DNA from: Rhodovastum atsumiense
Lineage (GTDB): Bacteria > Pseudomonadota > Alphaproteobacteria > Acetobacterales > Acetobacteraceae
Direction: 5' to 3'
DNA: 64,000 bases
Assembly: GCF_937425535.1 (NCBI RefSeq)
Contig: NZ_OW485601.1
Location: forward strand, 3,455,501 to 3,519,500
The notes under the pieces are model-generated. The model did no database searches. It saw only the letters and a list, made by a program, of their open reading frames with translations, and had not been told where the DNA came from. Every line of letters begins with the position of its first letter. Position 1 is the first letter of the stretch. A program made the position numbers and the translations under genes. Below, piece by piece: positions 43,984 to 52,923 of the stretch.

Positions 43984-46900
43984 GTGCCGTTAAAGCTCGC
44001 CTATAGTGCGGTTGCCGCCAGCGCCGCCCTCGTTGCGACCATCTCCTCGGCTTATGCCGCCGGTGACAGGCCCGGGGCGCAAAGCCTCTCCTTGAATCTC
44101 TTTCACACAGATATCGATACATCAAAGCCTTATTATAAAGCCAGTTCGCTGTTTCTGCTCGATACGCCATCGTTCAAAGGTGGCACGTTGCGGACTAACC
44201 TGAATCTTGGCATATATTTACAGAATTTTACCCTTGATGGTTCCAGCACCAACACGATAGATCAGTACGGGAAAAATACGTTATTCACCGGCGTATTCTC
44301 GGACGCGAGGAACGGAACCCCCGGCAACATCACCTTCGCCAACAGCCAGGACGGTGGCAGCACCACTCTTGCCGGCATCAACACCTATACCGGCCGAACC
44401 ACGATCGATAGTGGCGCGACGCTGATCCTGCTGGGCCTTGGCAGCATCGCCTCGTCCTCGGATGTGGTCGATAACGGCACACTCGACATCTCCCTGACCC
44501 TCATGGGCACCAGCATCCGCAGTCTTTCGGGCAATGGCAGTGTCGATCTCGGCTGGCAGAGGCTGACGCTGAGCGACGCCAGCGGCACGTTCGACGGCAG
44601 CATCAGCGGTCACGGCGGGCTGACGGTCGCGGGCGGCACCGAGACGCTCAGCAGCACCAACACCTACACCGGCCGAACCACGATCGATAACGGCGCGACG
44701 CTGGCGCTGTCGGGGAGCGGCAGCATCGCCGCATCCTCGCGGGTGGTCGCCAACGGCCGCTTCGACATTTCCGCCACCGACAACGGCGCCAGCATCCGCA
44801 GTCTTTCGGGCAACGGCGCTGTCGCCCTCGGGACGCAGACGCTGACGCTGAGCAATGCCTGGGGCAGGTTCGGTGGCGACATCGGCGGCAGTGGCGGGCT
44901 GACGGTCGCGGGCGGCACCGAGACGCTCACCGGCACCAACAGCTATACCGGCCTGACCACCATCGAGTCCGGCGCGAGGCTGGCCCTGGCGGGCCATGGC
45001 AGCATCGCCGCTTCCTCGGGCGTGGTTGACAACGGCAACTTCGACATCTCCCGCACCCGGCATGGGGCCAGCATCAGCAGCCTCTCGGGCAGCGGCACGG
45101 TCTCCCTGGGCCGGCGGACGCTGACGCTGAGCGACGCCAGCGGCACGTTCAGCGGCGGCATCGGCGGTCGCGGCGGGCTGACGGTCGCGGGCGGCACCGA
45201 GACACTCAGCGGCACCAACACCTATACCGGCCGCACCGCCATCGATGCCGGGGCGACGCTGGCGCTGTCGGGAAGCGGCAGCATCGCCGCGTCCTCGGAG
45301 GTGGCCGCCAACGGCACGTTCGACATCTCCGCCACCAGCGACGGCGCCAGCATCCGCACGCTTTCGGGCAACGGCAGCGTTGCCCTCGGGGCGCAGACGC
45401 TGACGCTGAGCAATGCCAGCGGCACGTTCGATGGCGGCATCGACGGCAGTGGCGGGCTGAGTGTCGCGGGCGGCACCGCGACACTCACCGGCACCAACAC
45501 CTATAGCGGCCAGACCGGCATCGGCAGCGGTGCGACACTGGCCCTGTCCGGGGGCGGCAGCATCGCCGCGTCCTCGGAGGTGGTCGACAACGGCACGTTC
45601 GACATTTCCGCCACCAGCAACGGCGCCAGCATCCGCAGCCTCTCGGGCGGTGGCGCTGTCGCTCTCGGGGTGCAGACGCTGACGTTGAGCGACGCCGGCG
45701 GCACGTTCGTGGGGGCCATCGACGGCAGTGGCGGGCTGACGGTCGCGGGTGGCACCGAAATACTCACCGGCACCAACACCTATACCGGCCAGACCGGCAT
45801 CGGCGCCGGTGCGACACTGGCGCTGTCGGGGATCGGCAGCATCGCCGCCTCTTCGGAGGTGGTCGCCAACGGCCGCTTCGACATCTCCGCCACCGACAAC
45901 GGCACCAGCATCCGCAGCCTCTCGGGCAGTGGCGGCATCGATCTCGGGGCGCAGACGCTGACGCTGAGCAATGCCGCCGGCACGTTCAGCGGCAGCATCG
46001 ACGGCAGCAGCGGCATGAGCGTCACCGGCGGCACCGAGACGCTGACCGGCACCAGCACCTATACCGGCCAGACCGGCATCGGCACCGGGGCGACGCTGGC
46101 GCTGTCGGGCCTGGGCAGCATCGCTGCTTCCTCGGGGGTGATCGACAACGGCATTTTCGATATTTCGGCCACGACCCGCGGCGCCACCATTCGCAGCCTT
46201 GCGGGCGGCGGCACTGTCACGCTCGGGGCGCAGACGCTGACGCTGAGCGATGCCGGTGGCACGTTCAGCGGCAGCATTGGCGGCAGCGGCGGCGTGACCG
46301 TCACCGGCGGCACCGAGACGCTGACCGGCACCAGCACCTATACCGGCCTGACCACCATCAATCCCGGCGCGACGCTGGCGCTGACGGGCAGCGGCAGCAT
46401 CGCCGCCTCCGAAGGCGTGCTCGACAACGGTGTCTTTGACATCTCCGCCACCAGCAACGGTGCCACCATCCGCACCCTCGCCGGCACCGGAACCGTCAAT
46501 CTCGGGGCACAGAAACTGACCCTGACCGGTGCCGCCGATCACTTCACCGGCACGATCGCCGGCGGCGGCGCGCTGGTGCTCGCCGCCGGCACCGAGGTCC
46601 TCAACGGCGTCGTCAGCGGCACCATGGACATGACGATCGATGCCGGTTCGCTGTTCTTCAACAACGGCACGATCGCCGCGGCCTCGCTCATCGTGGATGG
46701 CACGCTGCGGGGCACCGGCCTGATCAGGACGCCGACCACGGTGAACGGCGTGCTCGCGCCCGGCAACAGTCCCGGCACGATGAGCTTCACCGCTCCGCTC
46801 ACGCTGACGGCGGGGTCCGTCACCACTTTCGACATCGACGGCACCGGCACCAGCAACGGCGCGGGTAATTACAGCCGCATCGTCTCCACCGACAGCGTCA

Positions 46901-48264
46901 CCGTCGGCGGCACGCTGCAGCCGGTGCTGCGCGGCATCACCGGATCAGCCAGCAACAGCTTCGTCCCGGTGCTGGGCCAGCAGTTCCAGGTGATCACGGC
47001 GGCGGGCGGCGTGCAGGGCAGCTATGGCGGGATGGCGCCGGCGAACGGCGCCACGGACGGGCTGCCGGCCGGGACGCGCTTCGATGCGCTGTATGCACCG
47101 ACCACGCTGACCCTGGTGGTCACGCCGGCGAGCTACGGCAACCTGTCCCTGGCCGGGCTGCCGGAGACGGGGAACCAGCAGGCGGTCGGCAGCGCCCTCG
47201 ACGCCCTTCGTCCGGCGGCGGGCGTGCGCATGGATGCCGATGCCGCGCGGCTGTTCTATCCGCTCTACACCTTGTCCGGCCCGGCCATCGCCCCGGCGTT
47301 CGAACAGCTCTCGCCCACGATCTACGGCTACGGGATGCTGACGGCCCGCGACACCTGGTATGACGTGGCCGCCACCGTCGGGGATCAGCTCGCCGCGCGC
47401 CGTGCCGGCGACAGCGCCGGCGCCAACACGGCGCAGACCCGGTCCGGCCTGACTTTCTGGGCCACCGGCCTCGGTCGCTTCACCGACATCTCCGGCAGCG
47501 GCGCGCCGAGCGCGCACAGCTCGGTGGGTGGCATGGTGGCGGGCGTGGATTACGCGGTGGCGCCGGACACGGTGATCGGCTTCGCCGCCGGCGGCAGCCA
47601 TGCCAGCACGCGCAGCAACGGCGCCTCGATCGACGGGGACGCGGTGAACCTGTCGGTCTATGGCGGCCACCGCTCCGGGCTGTTCTTCGTCGACGGGCAG
47701 GCCGCCTACATGCATGCCGACCAGGATGCGACGCGCAACCTGAGCGCCTGGGGCCAGGGCGTGCGCGGCAGCCGCGACGTGGATGGCGGCGGCGTGCAGG
47801 TCGATGCCGGGCTGGCGCTGACCGCCGATGCCTGGCGCATCGAACCGACGGTTGGCTTCTCCGCGCTCAGCCTCAGCGGCGGGGCATTGCAGGAGCGTGG
47901 CACCGCGCCCCTGGCCGAGCGGATCGACGGGCAGTCGCTGACCAGCCTGCAGAGCCTGGTCGGGGTGCGCTTCGGCACCAGCTTCGCCGTCACGCCGACG
48001 ATGCCGCTGCGCGTGCAGGGGCTGGTGGGCTGGCAGCACGAATACGGCACCGCCATCCCGCGCGGCACCGCCGCGCTGACGCTGGCGAGCACGGCGCCGT
48101 TCAGCTACGCCACCACTTCGGTGGGGCGGGACACCGCACGCATCGGCGCCGGGATGGACATGCAGATCACCCAGGCTGTCGGCATCTATGCCAGCTATCG
48201 CGCCGGCTTCGCGCAGAACGCCACGTCGCAGAACATCACCGGCGGCCTGCGCGTCACCTGGTAG
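43984..48264 (+). CDS. Large autotransporter adhesin-like protein with eight 93-residue repeats
   Basis: 1426 residues from GTG 43984. The signal peptide is MPLKLAYSAVAASAALVATI then SSAYAAG. The passenger contains autotransporter-associated beta-strand repeats of exactly 93 residues (NTYTGRTTID, GATLALSGSGSIAASS, FDISAT, TLTLSNASGTF, GGLTVAGGTETL), eight units. A linker region follows (GVLAPGNSPGTMSF, typical). The C-terminal barrel covers about 270 residues (LTFWATGLGRFTD, SSVGGMVAGVDYAV onward) and ends NITGGLRVTW with terminal aromatic Trp, the type V secretion signature. Likely a surface adhesin or aggregation factor. Confidence 0.92.
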   Translation: MPLKLAYSAVAASAALVATISSAYAAGDRPGAQSLSLNLFHTDIDTSKPYYKASSLFLLDTPSFKGGTLRTNLNLGIYLQNFTLDGSSTNTIDQYGKNTLFTGVFSDARNGTPGNITFANSQDGGSTTLAGINTYTGRTTIDSGATLILLGLGSIASSSDVVDNGTLDISLTLMGTSIRSLSGNGSVDLGWQRLTLSDASGTFDGSISGHGGLTVAGGTETLSSTNTYTGRTTIDNGATLALSGSGSIAASSRVVANGRFDISATDNGASIRSLSGNGAVALGTQTLTLSNAWGRFGGDIGGSGGLTVAGGTETLTGTNSYTGLTTIESGARLALAGHGSIAASSGVVDNGNFDISRTRHGASISSLSGSGTVSLGRRTLTLSDASGTFSGGIGGRGGLTVAGGTETLSGTNTYTGRTAIDAGATLALSGSGSIAASSEVAANGTFDISATSDGASIRTLSGNGSVALGAQTLTLSNASGTFDGGIDGSGGLSVAGGTATLTGTNTYSGQTGIGSGATLALSGGGSIAASSEVVDNGTFDISATSNGASIRSLSGGGAVALGVQTLTLSDAGGTFVGAIDGSGGLTVAGGTEILTGTNTYTGQTGIGAGATLALSGIGSIAASSEVVANGRFDISATDNGTSIRSLSGSGGIDLGAQTLTLSNAAGTFSGSIDGSSGMSVTGGTETLTGTSTYTGQTGIGTGATLALSGLGSIAASSGVIDNGIFDISATTRGATIRSLAGGGTVTLGAQTLTLSDAGGTFSGSIGGSGGVTVTGGTETLTGTSTYTGLTTINPGATLALTGSGSIAASEGVLDNGVFDISATSNGATIRTLAGTGTVNLGAQKLTLTGAADHFTGTIAGGGALVLAAGTEVLNGVVSGTMDMTIDAGSLFFNNGTIAAASLIVDGTLRGTGLIRTPTTVNGVLAPGNSPGTMSFTAPLTLTAGSVTTFDIDGTGTSNGAGNYSRIVSTDSVTVGGTLQPVLRGITGSASNSFVPVLGQQFQVITAAGGVQGSYGGMAPANGATDGLPAGTRFDALYAPTTLTLVVTPASYGNLSLAGLPETGNQQAVGSALDALRPAAGVRMDADAARLFYPLYTLSGPAIAPAFEQLSPTIYGYGMLTARDTWYDVAATVGDQLAARRAGDSAGANTAQTRSGLTFWATGLGRFTDISGSGAPSAHSSVGGMVAGVDYAVAPDTVIGFAAGGSHASTRSNGASIDGDAVNLSVYGGHRSGLFFVDGQAAYMHADQDATRNLSAWGQGVRGSRDVDGGGVQVDAGLALTADAWRIEPTVGFSALSLSGGALQERGTAPLAERIDGQSLTSLQSLVGVRFGTSFAVTPTMPLRVQGLVGWQHEYGTAIPRGTAALTLASTAPFSYATTSVGRDTARIGAGMDMQITQAVGIYASYRAGFAQNATSQNITGGLRVTW
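44380..46611 (+). repeat. Eight in-frame 279-bp tandem repeats
   Basis: Units begin at 44380, 44659, 44938, 45217, 45496, 45775, 46054 and 46333, each exactly 279 bp (93 codons) with no indels. DNA identity between neighbours is high, especially units 2 to 7, while the first and last are more diverged. The pattern suggests homogenisation by recombination. Confidence 0.9.
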
Positions 48265-48268
48265 GCTG

Positions 48269-48446
48269 CGGGGGGGCGTTGGCGGGGTTTCACCCCGCAC
48301 CCGACCAGGAGGCTCCGCCTCCTGGACCTCCGCCAAGGGCTTTGCCCTTGGAACCCATGACTCTGTGCCGCGCAGCGAGAATGGGATCCAAGGGCCTTGT
48401 GGCCCTTGGTGGGTCAAGGGCGAAGCCCTTGCCTTTCCTGACGCTG
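48269..48446 (-). repeat. Palindromic intergenic repeat, rearranged copy C
   Basis: The left half (CCAGGAGG...CCTCCTGG at 48305-48325 and CCAAGGG...CCCTTGG at 48333-48351) is the reverse complement of copies A and B. The right half (AATGGGATCCAAGGG at about 48380 and the CCAAGG...CCTTGG element at 48388-48409) is in the same orientation as copy A. A GCGGGGT/ACCCCGC hairpin at about 48276-48292 may terminate the autotransporter transcript. Confidence 0.7.
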
Positions 48447-48469
48447 ATGGGGCAGCGCCGGATGGTGCT

Positions 48470-48658
48470 TCAGGGACCCGGCAGGCGGCTGTATCCGACG
48501 CCGCCGAGCCCGCCGACGAGCCAGAGGATGACCAGGACCAGCAGCACCAGCCCGAGGACGCCGCCAAGCCCGCGCCCGCCATAGCTCCTGTAGCCGTAAT
48601 AGCCTCCACCGCCTCCCAGCAGCAGGACCAGGAGGAGGATGATCAGGATCGTGGTCAT
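48470..48658 (-). CDS. DUF3309-like small membrane protein
   Basis: 62 residues: an N-terminal helix (MTTILIILLLVLLLGGGGG), a Gly/Tyr-rich turn (YYGYRSYGGRG) and a second helix (LGLVLLVLVILWLVGGLGG). The pattern resembles DUF3309, a small two-helix membrane family common in alphaproteobacteria. Function unknown. It is next to a DUF3096 gene on the same strand; both families are often stress-associated. Confidence 0.75.
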   Translation of the reverse strand: MTTILIILLLVLLLGGGGGYYGYRSYGGRGLGGVLGLVLLVLVILWLVGGLGGVGYSRLPGP

Positions 48659-48730
48659 GGGGCACCTGTTTATGATGGGTATTGCGTGGAACCAGGACGC
48701 AGGCGGTGGCAGCCGTAGCGGCGGGGGAGG

Positions 48731-48880
48731 TCAGCGCAGCAGATGCGGCCATAACCCGACGACCCCCACCACGATCAGGTAGATGGCGACGATGAAACTC
48801 AGCAGGCGGGGCATGAGCAGGATCAGGATGCCTGCCAGGAGTGCCACGATCGGCTGCAGCACGAGTACATCAAGCGTCAT
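48731..48880 (-). CDS. DUF3096 family small membrane protein
   Basis: 49 residues from ATG 48880, with a GGGGAGA RBS. The sequence LQPIVALLAGILILLMPRLL, followed by SFIVAIYLIVVGVVGLW, is the DUF3096 signature: two helices joined by a short MPR turn. A longer frame to 48946 lacks an RBS. Function unknown. It lies 72 nt upstream of the DUF3309-like gene. Confidence 0.85.
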   Translation of the reverse strand: MTLDVLVLQPIVALLAGILILLMPRLLSFIVAIYLIVVGVVGLWPHLLR

Positions 48881-49045
48881 CGGATTGGCTGTCTCCCCTT
48901 GGTGGCCAGTGCATGACCTGTAACATCGCCAGGGGCGCCGGTTCACCGCGCCAGCGTTGCTGTGATCGGTGACGGCACGATTTGACGCGCGTGGGGGAGT
49001 CGCAACTTCGGTCGGATGCAGGCCGTCAGGGGGATCCGCTGCCGG

Positions 49046-49090
49046 CGCCAGCTGCCCGATCCACCGGCCCGGCGGATCGGGCAGCTGGCG
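49046..49090 (-). terminator. 17-bp perfect stem-loop after the regulator gene
   Basis: Arms 49046-49062 and 49074-49090 are perfect reverse complements (17 bp, 11-nt loop) and abut the stop codon of the leftward regulator gene. No T run follows. Either a terminator or an mRNA-stabilising 3' end. Confidence 0.6.
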
Positions 49091-50062
49091 TCACGCCACC
49101 GACGCCACCGGTTCGTCGAGCCGGTTGGCGGCGCTGCGGCGCGCCGGCCCGGTTGCCGTGGCGTCATCGGCCGGGCTGGCGTGCCGCAGCCGCGCCTCGG
49201 TGCGTGCGTGCAGGGCCGAGAGCTCGGACATGATGGATGCCACCACGGCGGCGGTCTGCTGCTCGGCGGCCGGGGTCAGGCGCAGCATGCGCAGGCTCCG
49301 CTCGATCAGGCCGGCCCGTTCCGCGCGATGCAGCACGTTGCGCATCGTCGCCTGCGTCACCCGCAGCCGGCTCGCCTCGCGTCGCACGAAGTCCGGCGCC
49401 GGGACCGGGCTGTGCAGCCACAGATCAAGCATCGCCACCAGGAAGGACGTGCTGCCCATCTGCCGGTCATCGAGCGCCGCACGGCCGAGCAGGGCATGCA
49501 GCGTATCGATGCTGTCCACATAGGCTTCCCGCCGTTCCTCGGGCGTGAGGCGGGGCAGCGGGTCGATCCGGTGGAGAAAGAGGCTGAGCGCCGAGAAGAA
49601 CTGTGCGATCAGGGCCTCGAACGCCTGCTGCGCCGCCGGGGATGGCTCCAGCAGGATCATGCGGCCATCCCGGGAATCCCGGTGGCACAGGAAGTCGCCG
49701 GTGCCCTTGCCCAGGCACAGAACCTGGTAGATCCGGGCGATCGACATCTTCGACCGGGACGCCAGGGTCGCCATGGCGAAACAGCCCCACTCGCCCCGCA
49801 GCCAGGGCGATTCCCGCATCAGGATCAGGAACAGCGACAGCCGCCGCATGTCGCAGAACCAGAATCGCGCGAAGCGATCGCCACCAAGCAGGTTCCTGGC
49901 GAACGGGCTCTCGCGGAGCGCGCGCAACCTGGCTCCGTCCAGGCCGGCGACTTCCACCGGCGACCAGGGCGACGGGCGGGTGGTGCCATAGGCGAGGGGC
50001 TGGATTTCCCATGGCAGGGTAATGGGACGGTCTTCGGGTTGAACGTTGTGATGCTTCTGCAT
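49091..50062 (-). CDS. Winged-helix-like transcriptional regulator
   Basis: About 323 residues from ATG 50062 (longer frame to 50125 possible). The centre contains FAMATLASRSKMSIARIYQVL followed by CHRDSRDGRMILLEPSPAA, which reads like the recognition helix and wing of a MarR-type domain. A second HTH-like stretch occurs near the C-terminus (VRREASRLRVTQATMRNVLH, RAERAGLIERSLRMLRLTP). It resembles replication/regulatory winged-helix proteins with two HTHs. No family is confidently assigned. It stands alone between intergenic regions. Confidence 0.6.
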   Translation of the reverse strand: MQKHHNVQPEDRPITLPWEIQPLAYGTTRPSPWSPVEVAGLDGARLRALRESPFARNLLGGDRFARFWFCDMRRLSLFLILMRESPWLRGEWGCFAMATLASRSKMSIARIYQVLCLGKGTGDFLCHRDSRDGRMILLEPSPAAQQAFEALIAQFFSALSLFLHRIDPLPRLTPEERREAYVDSIDTLHALLGRAALDDRQMGSTSFLVAMLDLWLHSPVPAPDFVRREASRLRVTQATMRNVLHRAERAGLIERSLRMLRLTPAAEQQTAAVVASIMSELSALHARTEARLRHASPADDATATGPARRSAANRLDEPVASVA

Positions 50063-50514
50063 ACTCGTCCCGCAGCAATGCCAGAGACGGAATGTTACTG
50101 AGTAGATGTTATATAGGGCATACAACGGTTGGTGTTTCCAGCGGGGTGGACATCAAGTCGGCGTGCGGCAGATATCGCACACGACAGTGAAATCCCTTTT
50201 CCGAATGCTATGTTCAGCACACAGGAAATTCACTTCTATTAACGCCATTCCGCTTCTGGTGGCCGTGGATCCACCTGTTGCCAAAGCATACCGGCCCCGG
50301 AATGACTGGCGGGTTGGGCCGTCATTGTGAATGGTGTGGAATAATAGTGGTGCTTTTATGATCCAGTCCTGGACAGATCGCGTGCTGTCATGGTTCGCCG
50401 CATGGTCGGAATGACTTAATGAGCGCAAGTCACAAGGCCATGCACAACCTTGTGTTTACAAAACCTGCATTCAGGGGGGGGCTGCGTCCGGGGATGGGGC
50501 GGCCGGCCGCGCGG
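50063..50514. other. 450-nt intergenic region
   Basis: Moderately AT-rich sequence upstream of the regulator, ending behind the alpha/beta hydrolase stop. No supported gene, operator or RNA is seen; short frames such as 50106-50330 lack RBS and family sequence. Confidence 0.4.
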
Positions 50515-51435
50515 TCAGGCGGGCGGCCAGTGGGTCGCGAGGAAGCGCCTGACCTTGGTCCGCACCTCGTCGAGATGCGTGAACAGGGCGACATGTTCGC
50601 CGCCCTCGATCGCCATCAGCTCGGCGGCGGGGACCGCGGTGGCGACGGCCTGGCCATGGGAGAAGGGGACGATCTGGTCGGCGGTGCCGTGCACCACCAG
50701 CGTCGGCGCCGTGACCAGGTTCAGCGGGAGGGGCTCGAGGGCGGCCAGTTGGGCGGTGTCGTTCATCGTGCCGGGCAGGCGCTGGCGCAGCCGGTCGTGG
50801 ACGCTGGCCTGCAGGCTGCGCAGCAGCGGGCCGGCCACCGGGTGATTGAGCGTGTGCGCCCGCTGCACCGGGTCGAGGATCGACCGGCGCGCCGTTTCCT
50901 CGGCGTGTTTCTCCGCCCGGCGGCGCATCAGCGTCGGCAGCCCCGGCACCCAGGCCAGCCGCCGCAACAGGCGCAGCCGCCGCTCGATCGCGGCCGAGAG
51001 CGGCAGTCGGGTGCTGCAGGCGGAGACCAGGATCAGCCCGCGGCACCGCTCGGGGTGGCGCAGGGCGAATTGCAGCGCGCAGGGGCCGCCCGCGGAGACG
51101 GCGGCCACCACCACCGAGCCGATGCCCAGGGCGTCCAGCAGGTCGGCGCAGGTATCGGCCTGCTGCGCCGGGGTGTGGCCGAGGCGCTGCGAGGTGCCGG
51201 GATAGCCGGGGCGGGACAGCGCGACGATCCGGCAGGCCATCGGGTCGGTGAGCAGTGAGCGTGCCAGCAGCCAGGACTGGTCATGCCCGCCCATGCCGCC
51301 ATGCAGCGCCAGCAGCGCCGGGCCTTCGCCGGTGACGACGCATTCGATCCGCCCGCGCCGCAGCCGGATGCGGGACGACGGCGGCGGGGCGATGAAAGGG
51401 GGGCGCTCGGCCGCCCGGTCCTTGCTGGTGTGCAT
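50515..51435 (-). CDS. Alpha/beta hydrolase
   Basis: 306 residues from ATG 51435 (AGGAG RBS). Oxyanion region LLALHGGMGGHDQSW, nucleophile elbow AAVSAGGPCALQ (Ser114), acid TADQIVP (Asp253) and GGEHVALF (His281) make a complete catalytic triad. Length and pattern fit the proline-iminopeptidase/esterase-like group. Substrate unknown. Monocistronic and divergent from the tadD-like lipoprotein gene. Confidence 0.88.
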   Translation of the reverse strand: MHTSKDRAAERPPFIAPPPSSRIRLRRGRIECVVTGEGPALLALHGGMGGHDQSWLLARSLLTDPMACRIVALSRPGYPGTSQRLGHTPAQQADTCADLLDALGIGSVVVAAVSAGGPCALQFALRHPERCRGLILVSACSTRLPLSAAIERRLRLLRRLAWVPGLPTLMRRRAEKHAEETARRSILDPVQRAHTLNHPVAGPLLRSLQASVHDRLRQRLPGTMNDTAQLAALEPLPLNLVTAPTLVVHGTADQIVPFSHGQAVATAVPAAELMAIEGGEHVALFTHLDEVRTKVRRFLATHWPPA

Positions 51436-51712
51436 GTCAGTCTCCTGCCATGAAATACCGGCGCGAGGACACCGGTCAGCCCATGCGCGGTTTCGCACGT
51501 TGAAACGACGCGGCTGTCCGGCGGGCGGGCGCGTTCGTTCCAGCACCATACCGTGGCCGTACGGCCCTGCCCAGCGTCGCCGGGTGGACCCAGCACTGTG
51601 TGTTCCTGCGGCCCGGTGCTCGCGATTGTTTGCAATGCCGAAACGTGTGGCTGCTTCTACCGTAAGTCGATATTCCTTCGTGGCAATGATCCAGTTTCAA
51701 GGCGGGCTCTGC

Positions 51713-52210
51713 ATGATTTTTCGGTGTGCCGGCGGGTGCCTGGCAAGGTCGGCCGCGGTCGCGGCCCTGGTGCTCGTGTGCGGATGTGCGGTGAAGGGGG
51801 GGGCGGAAGCCGGCCGGGACGATGCGTCCCGGGCGCGGCTGCAACGCGTGCTGGCCGCGGCGAACGAGCCGCCGACCCTGGCCGAGGCGGCGGCGCTGGT
51901 CGCGGCCGGGCAGGCCGAACAGGCCACCGCGGTCTATGCGCAGATCCTGGCCCGCCATCCCGCCAGCGTGGAGGCGTTGAACGGCAAGGGCGTGGCGCTG
52001 GCCCAGCAAGGCAAGCTCGCCGAGGCCGCCACGGTGTTGCGCCAGGCGGTGGCGGAGCGGCCGCAGGATGTGCCGGCCCGCGCCAATCTCGCGCTGGTGC
52101 TGACGCTGGCGGGCGAGACGACGCAGGCCCAGGCGATGCTGGAGGGACTCGACCGCTCCGCCCAGGGGCCGGCGCCGGTCAGGGCGTCCCTGGCCCTGCT
52201 GGCGCAATAG
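51713..52210 (+). CDS. tadD: TPR lipoprotein, TadD-like pilotin
   Basis: 165 residues from ATG 51713. Lipobox VLVCGC after a hydrophobic signal (AAVAALVLVCG). Three TPR-like units follow (EAAALVAAGQAEQATAVYAQ, NGKGVALAQQGKLAEAATVL, ANLALVLTLAGETTQAQAML). Size, lipobox and TPRs match TadD, the pilotin lipoprotein of Tad systems. It faces the leftward Tad operon convergently, its stop 24 nt from that of the transglycosylase gene, and is transcribed separately. Confidence 0.75.
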   Translation: MIFRCAGGCLARSAAVAALVLVCGCAVKGGAEAGRDDASRARLQRVLAAANEPPTLAEAAALVAAGQAEQATAVYAQILARHPASVEALNGKGVALAQQGKLAEAATVLRQAVAERPQDVPARANLALVLTLAGETTQAQAMLEGLDRSAQGPAPVRASLALLAQ

Positions 52211-52233
52211 CCCCGGTCTTACGGGGGGGCGGC

Positions 52234-52923
52234 CTACGGGGTGATGACCCTTGGCAGCCCGTTGCCGGCCGGGGCGCTGCCAGGGGTCCAGACGCGGATG
52301 CCCCGCACCACCATGGCCGGCCGCAGACCCGTCGCCACCACGGGGCGCAGCGCCGCCGGCATCGCCGTCGCGGTGCCCTGCCAGGTGGCGAACACCGCCT
52401 GCTGGTAGGGCACGCCGCGCCAGGGATCGGCCGAGTGGTACTGCGCCACCGCGGTCTCCCAGCTTCCCGTCTGGCCGTGCAACTGGGTCAGGAACCGCGC
52501 CGCGTAGACGGCATTCGCCGCCGGATCGAACGCTTCGGCCAGTGAGCCGAAGGCCTGCGGATGGTATTTCAGGTTGATCTGGAAACAGCCGACATCGATC
52601 GACCGGCTGCCCGCCCCCTGGGACGCGGCGACATAGGCGATGGCCTCTTCCGGCGAGGTGAAATAGCGATCCTCGCCCTCGCGGTTCACCGCCCAGGGCC
52701 AGGGCAGCACGCCGCCGGCCTCGGGGTCGAAGCGGCCGCTTTCGCGCTTGCCGATCGCCAGCAGCAATCCGGACGGGATGCCGTGGACGCGCTCGGCCAG
52801 CGCGGCCTGTTCGCGGCAGGCATCGCCGGGGCCGGCCGCCGCCGTCCCCTGCATCGCCGCGAGCAGCGCGAGGCCGGGCAGGCCCGGTCGCATCGCCTTG
52901 CGGGCCAGGGCGCGTGGGCTCAT
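52234..52923 (-). CDS. Lytic transglycosylase (SLT) of the Tad operon
   Basis: 229 residues with a signal peptide ending GTAAAG. The SLT domain has the catalytic Glu61 in GKRESGRFDPEAGG, DVGCFQINLKYHPQAF and AVAQYHSAD. It cleaves peptidoglycan, presumably opening a passage for the pilus. The start overlaps the TadG-like stop by 4 nt (ATGA), so it is the last gene of the operon. Specialised SLT enzymes are known in type III/IV secretion systems; here one is built into a Tad locus. Confidence 0.85.
   Translation of the reverse strand: MSPRALARKAMRPGLPGLALLAAMQGTAAAGPGDACREQAALAERVHGIPSGLLLAIGKRESGRFDPEAGGVLPWPWAVNREGEDRYFTSPEEAIAYVAASQGAGSRSIDVGCFQINLKYHPQAFGSLAEAFDPAANAVYAARFLTQLHGQTGSWETAVAQYHSADPWRGVPYQQAVFATWQGTATAMPAALRPVVATGLRPAMVVRGIRVWTPGSAPAGNGLPRVITP

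Noticed and set aside
44281..46542. Long antisense frame and periodic 92-codon frames opposite the autotransporter repeats
   Set aside because: They simply mirror the 279-bp repeat period; no RBS or family sequence.
50106..50330. 74-codon open frame upstream of the regulator
   Set aside because: No RBS and no family-like features; overlaps the regulator's promoter region.
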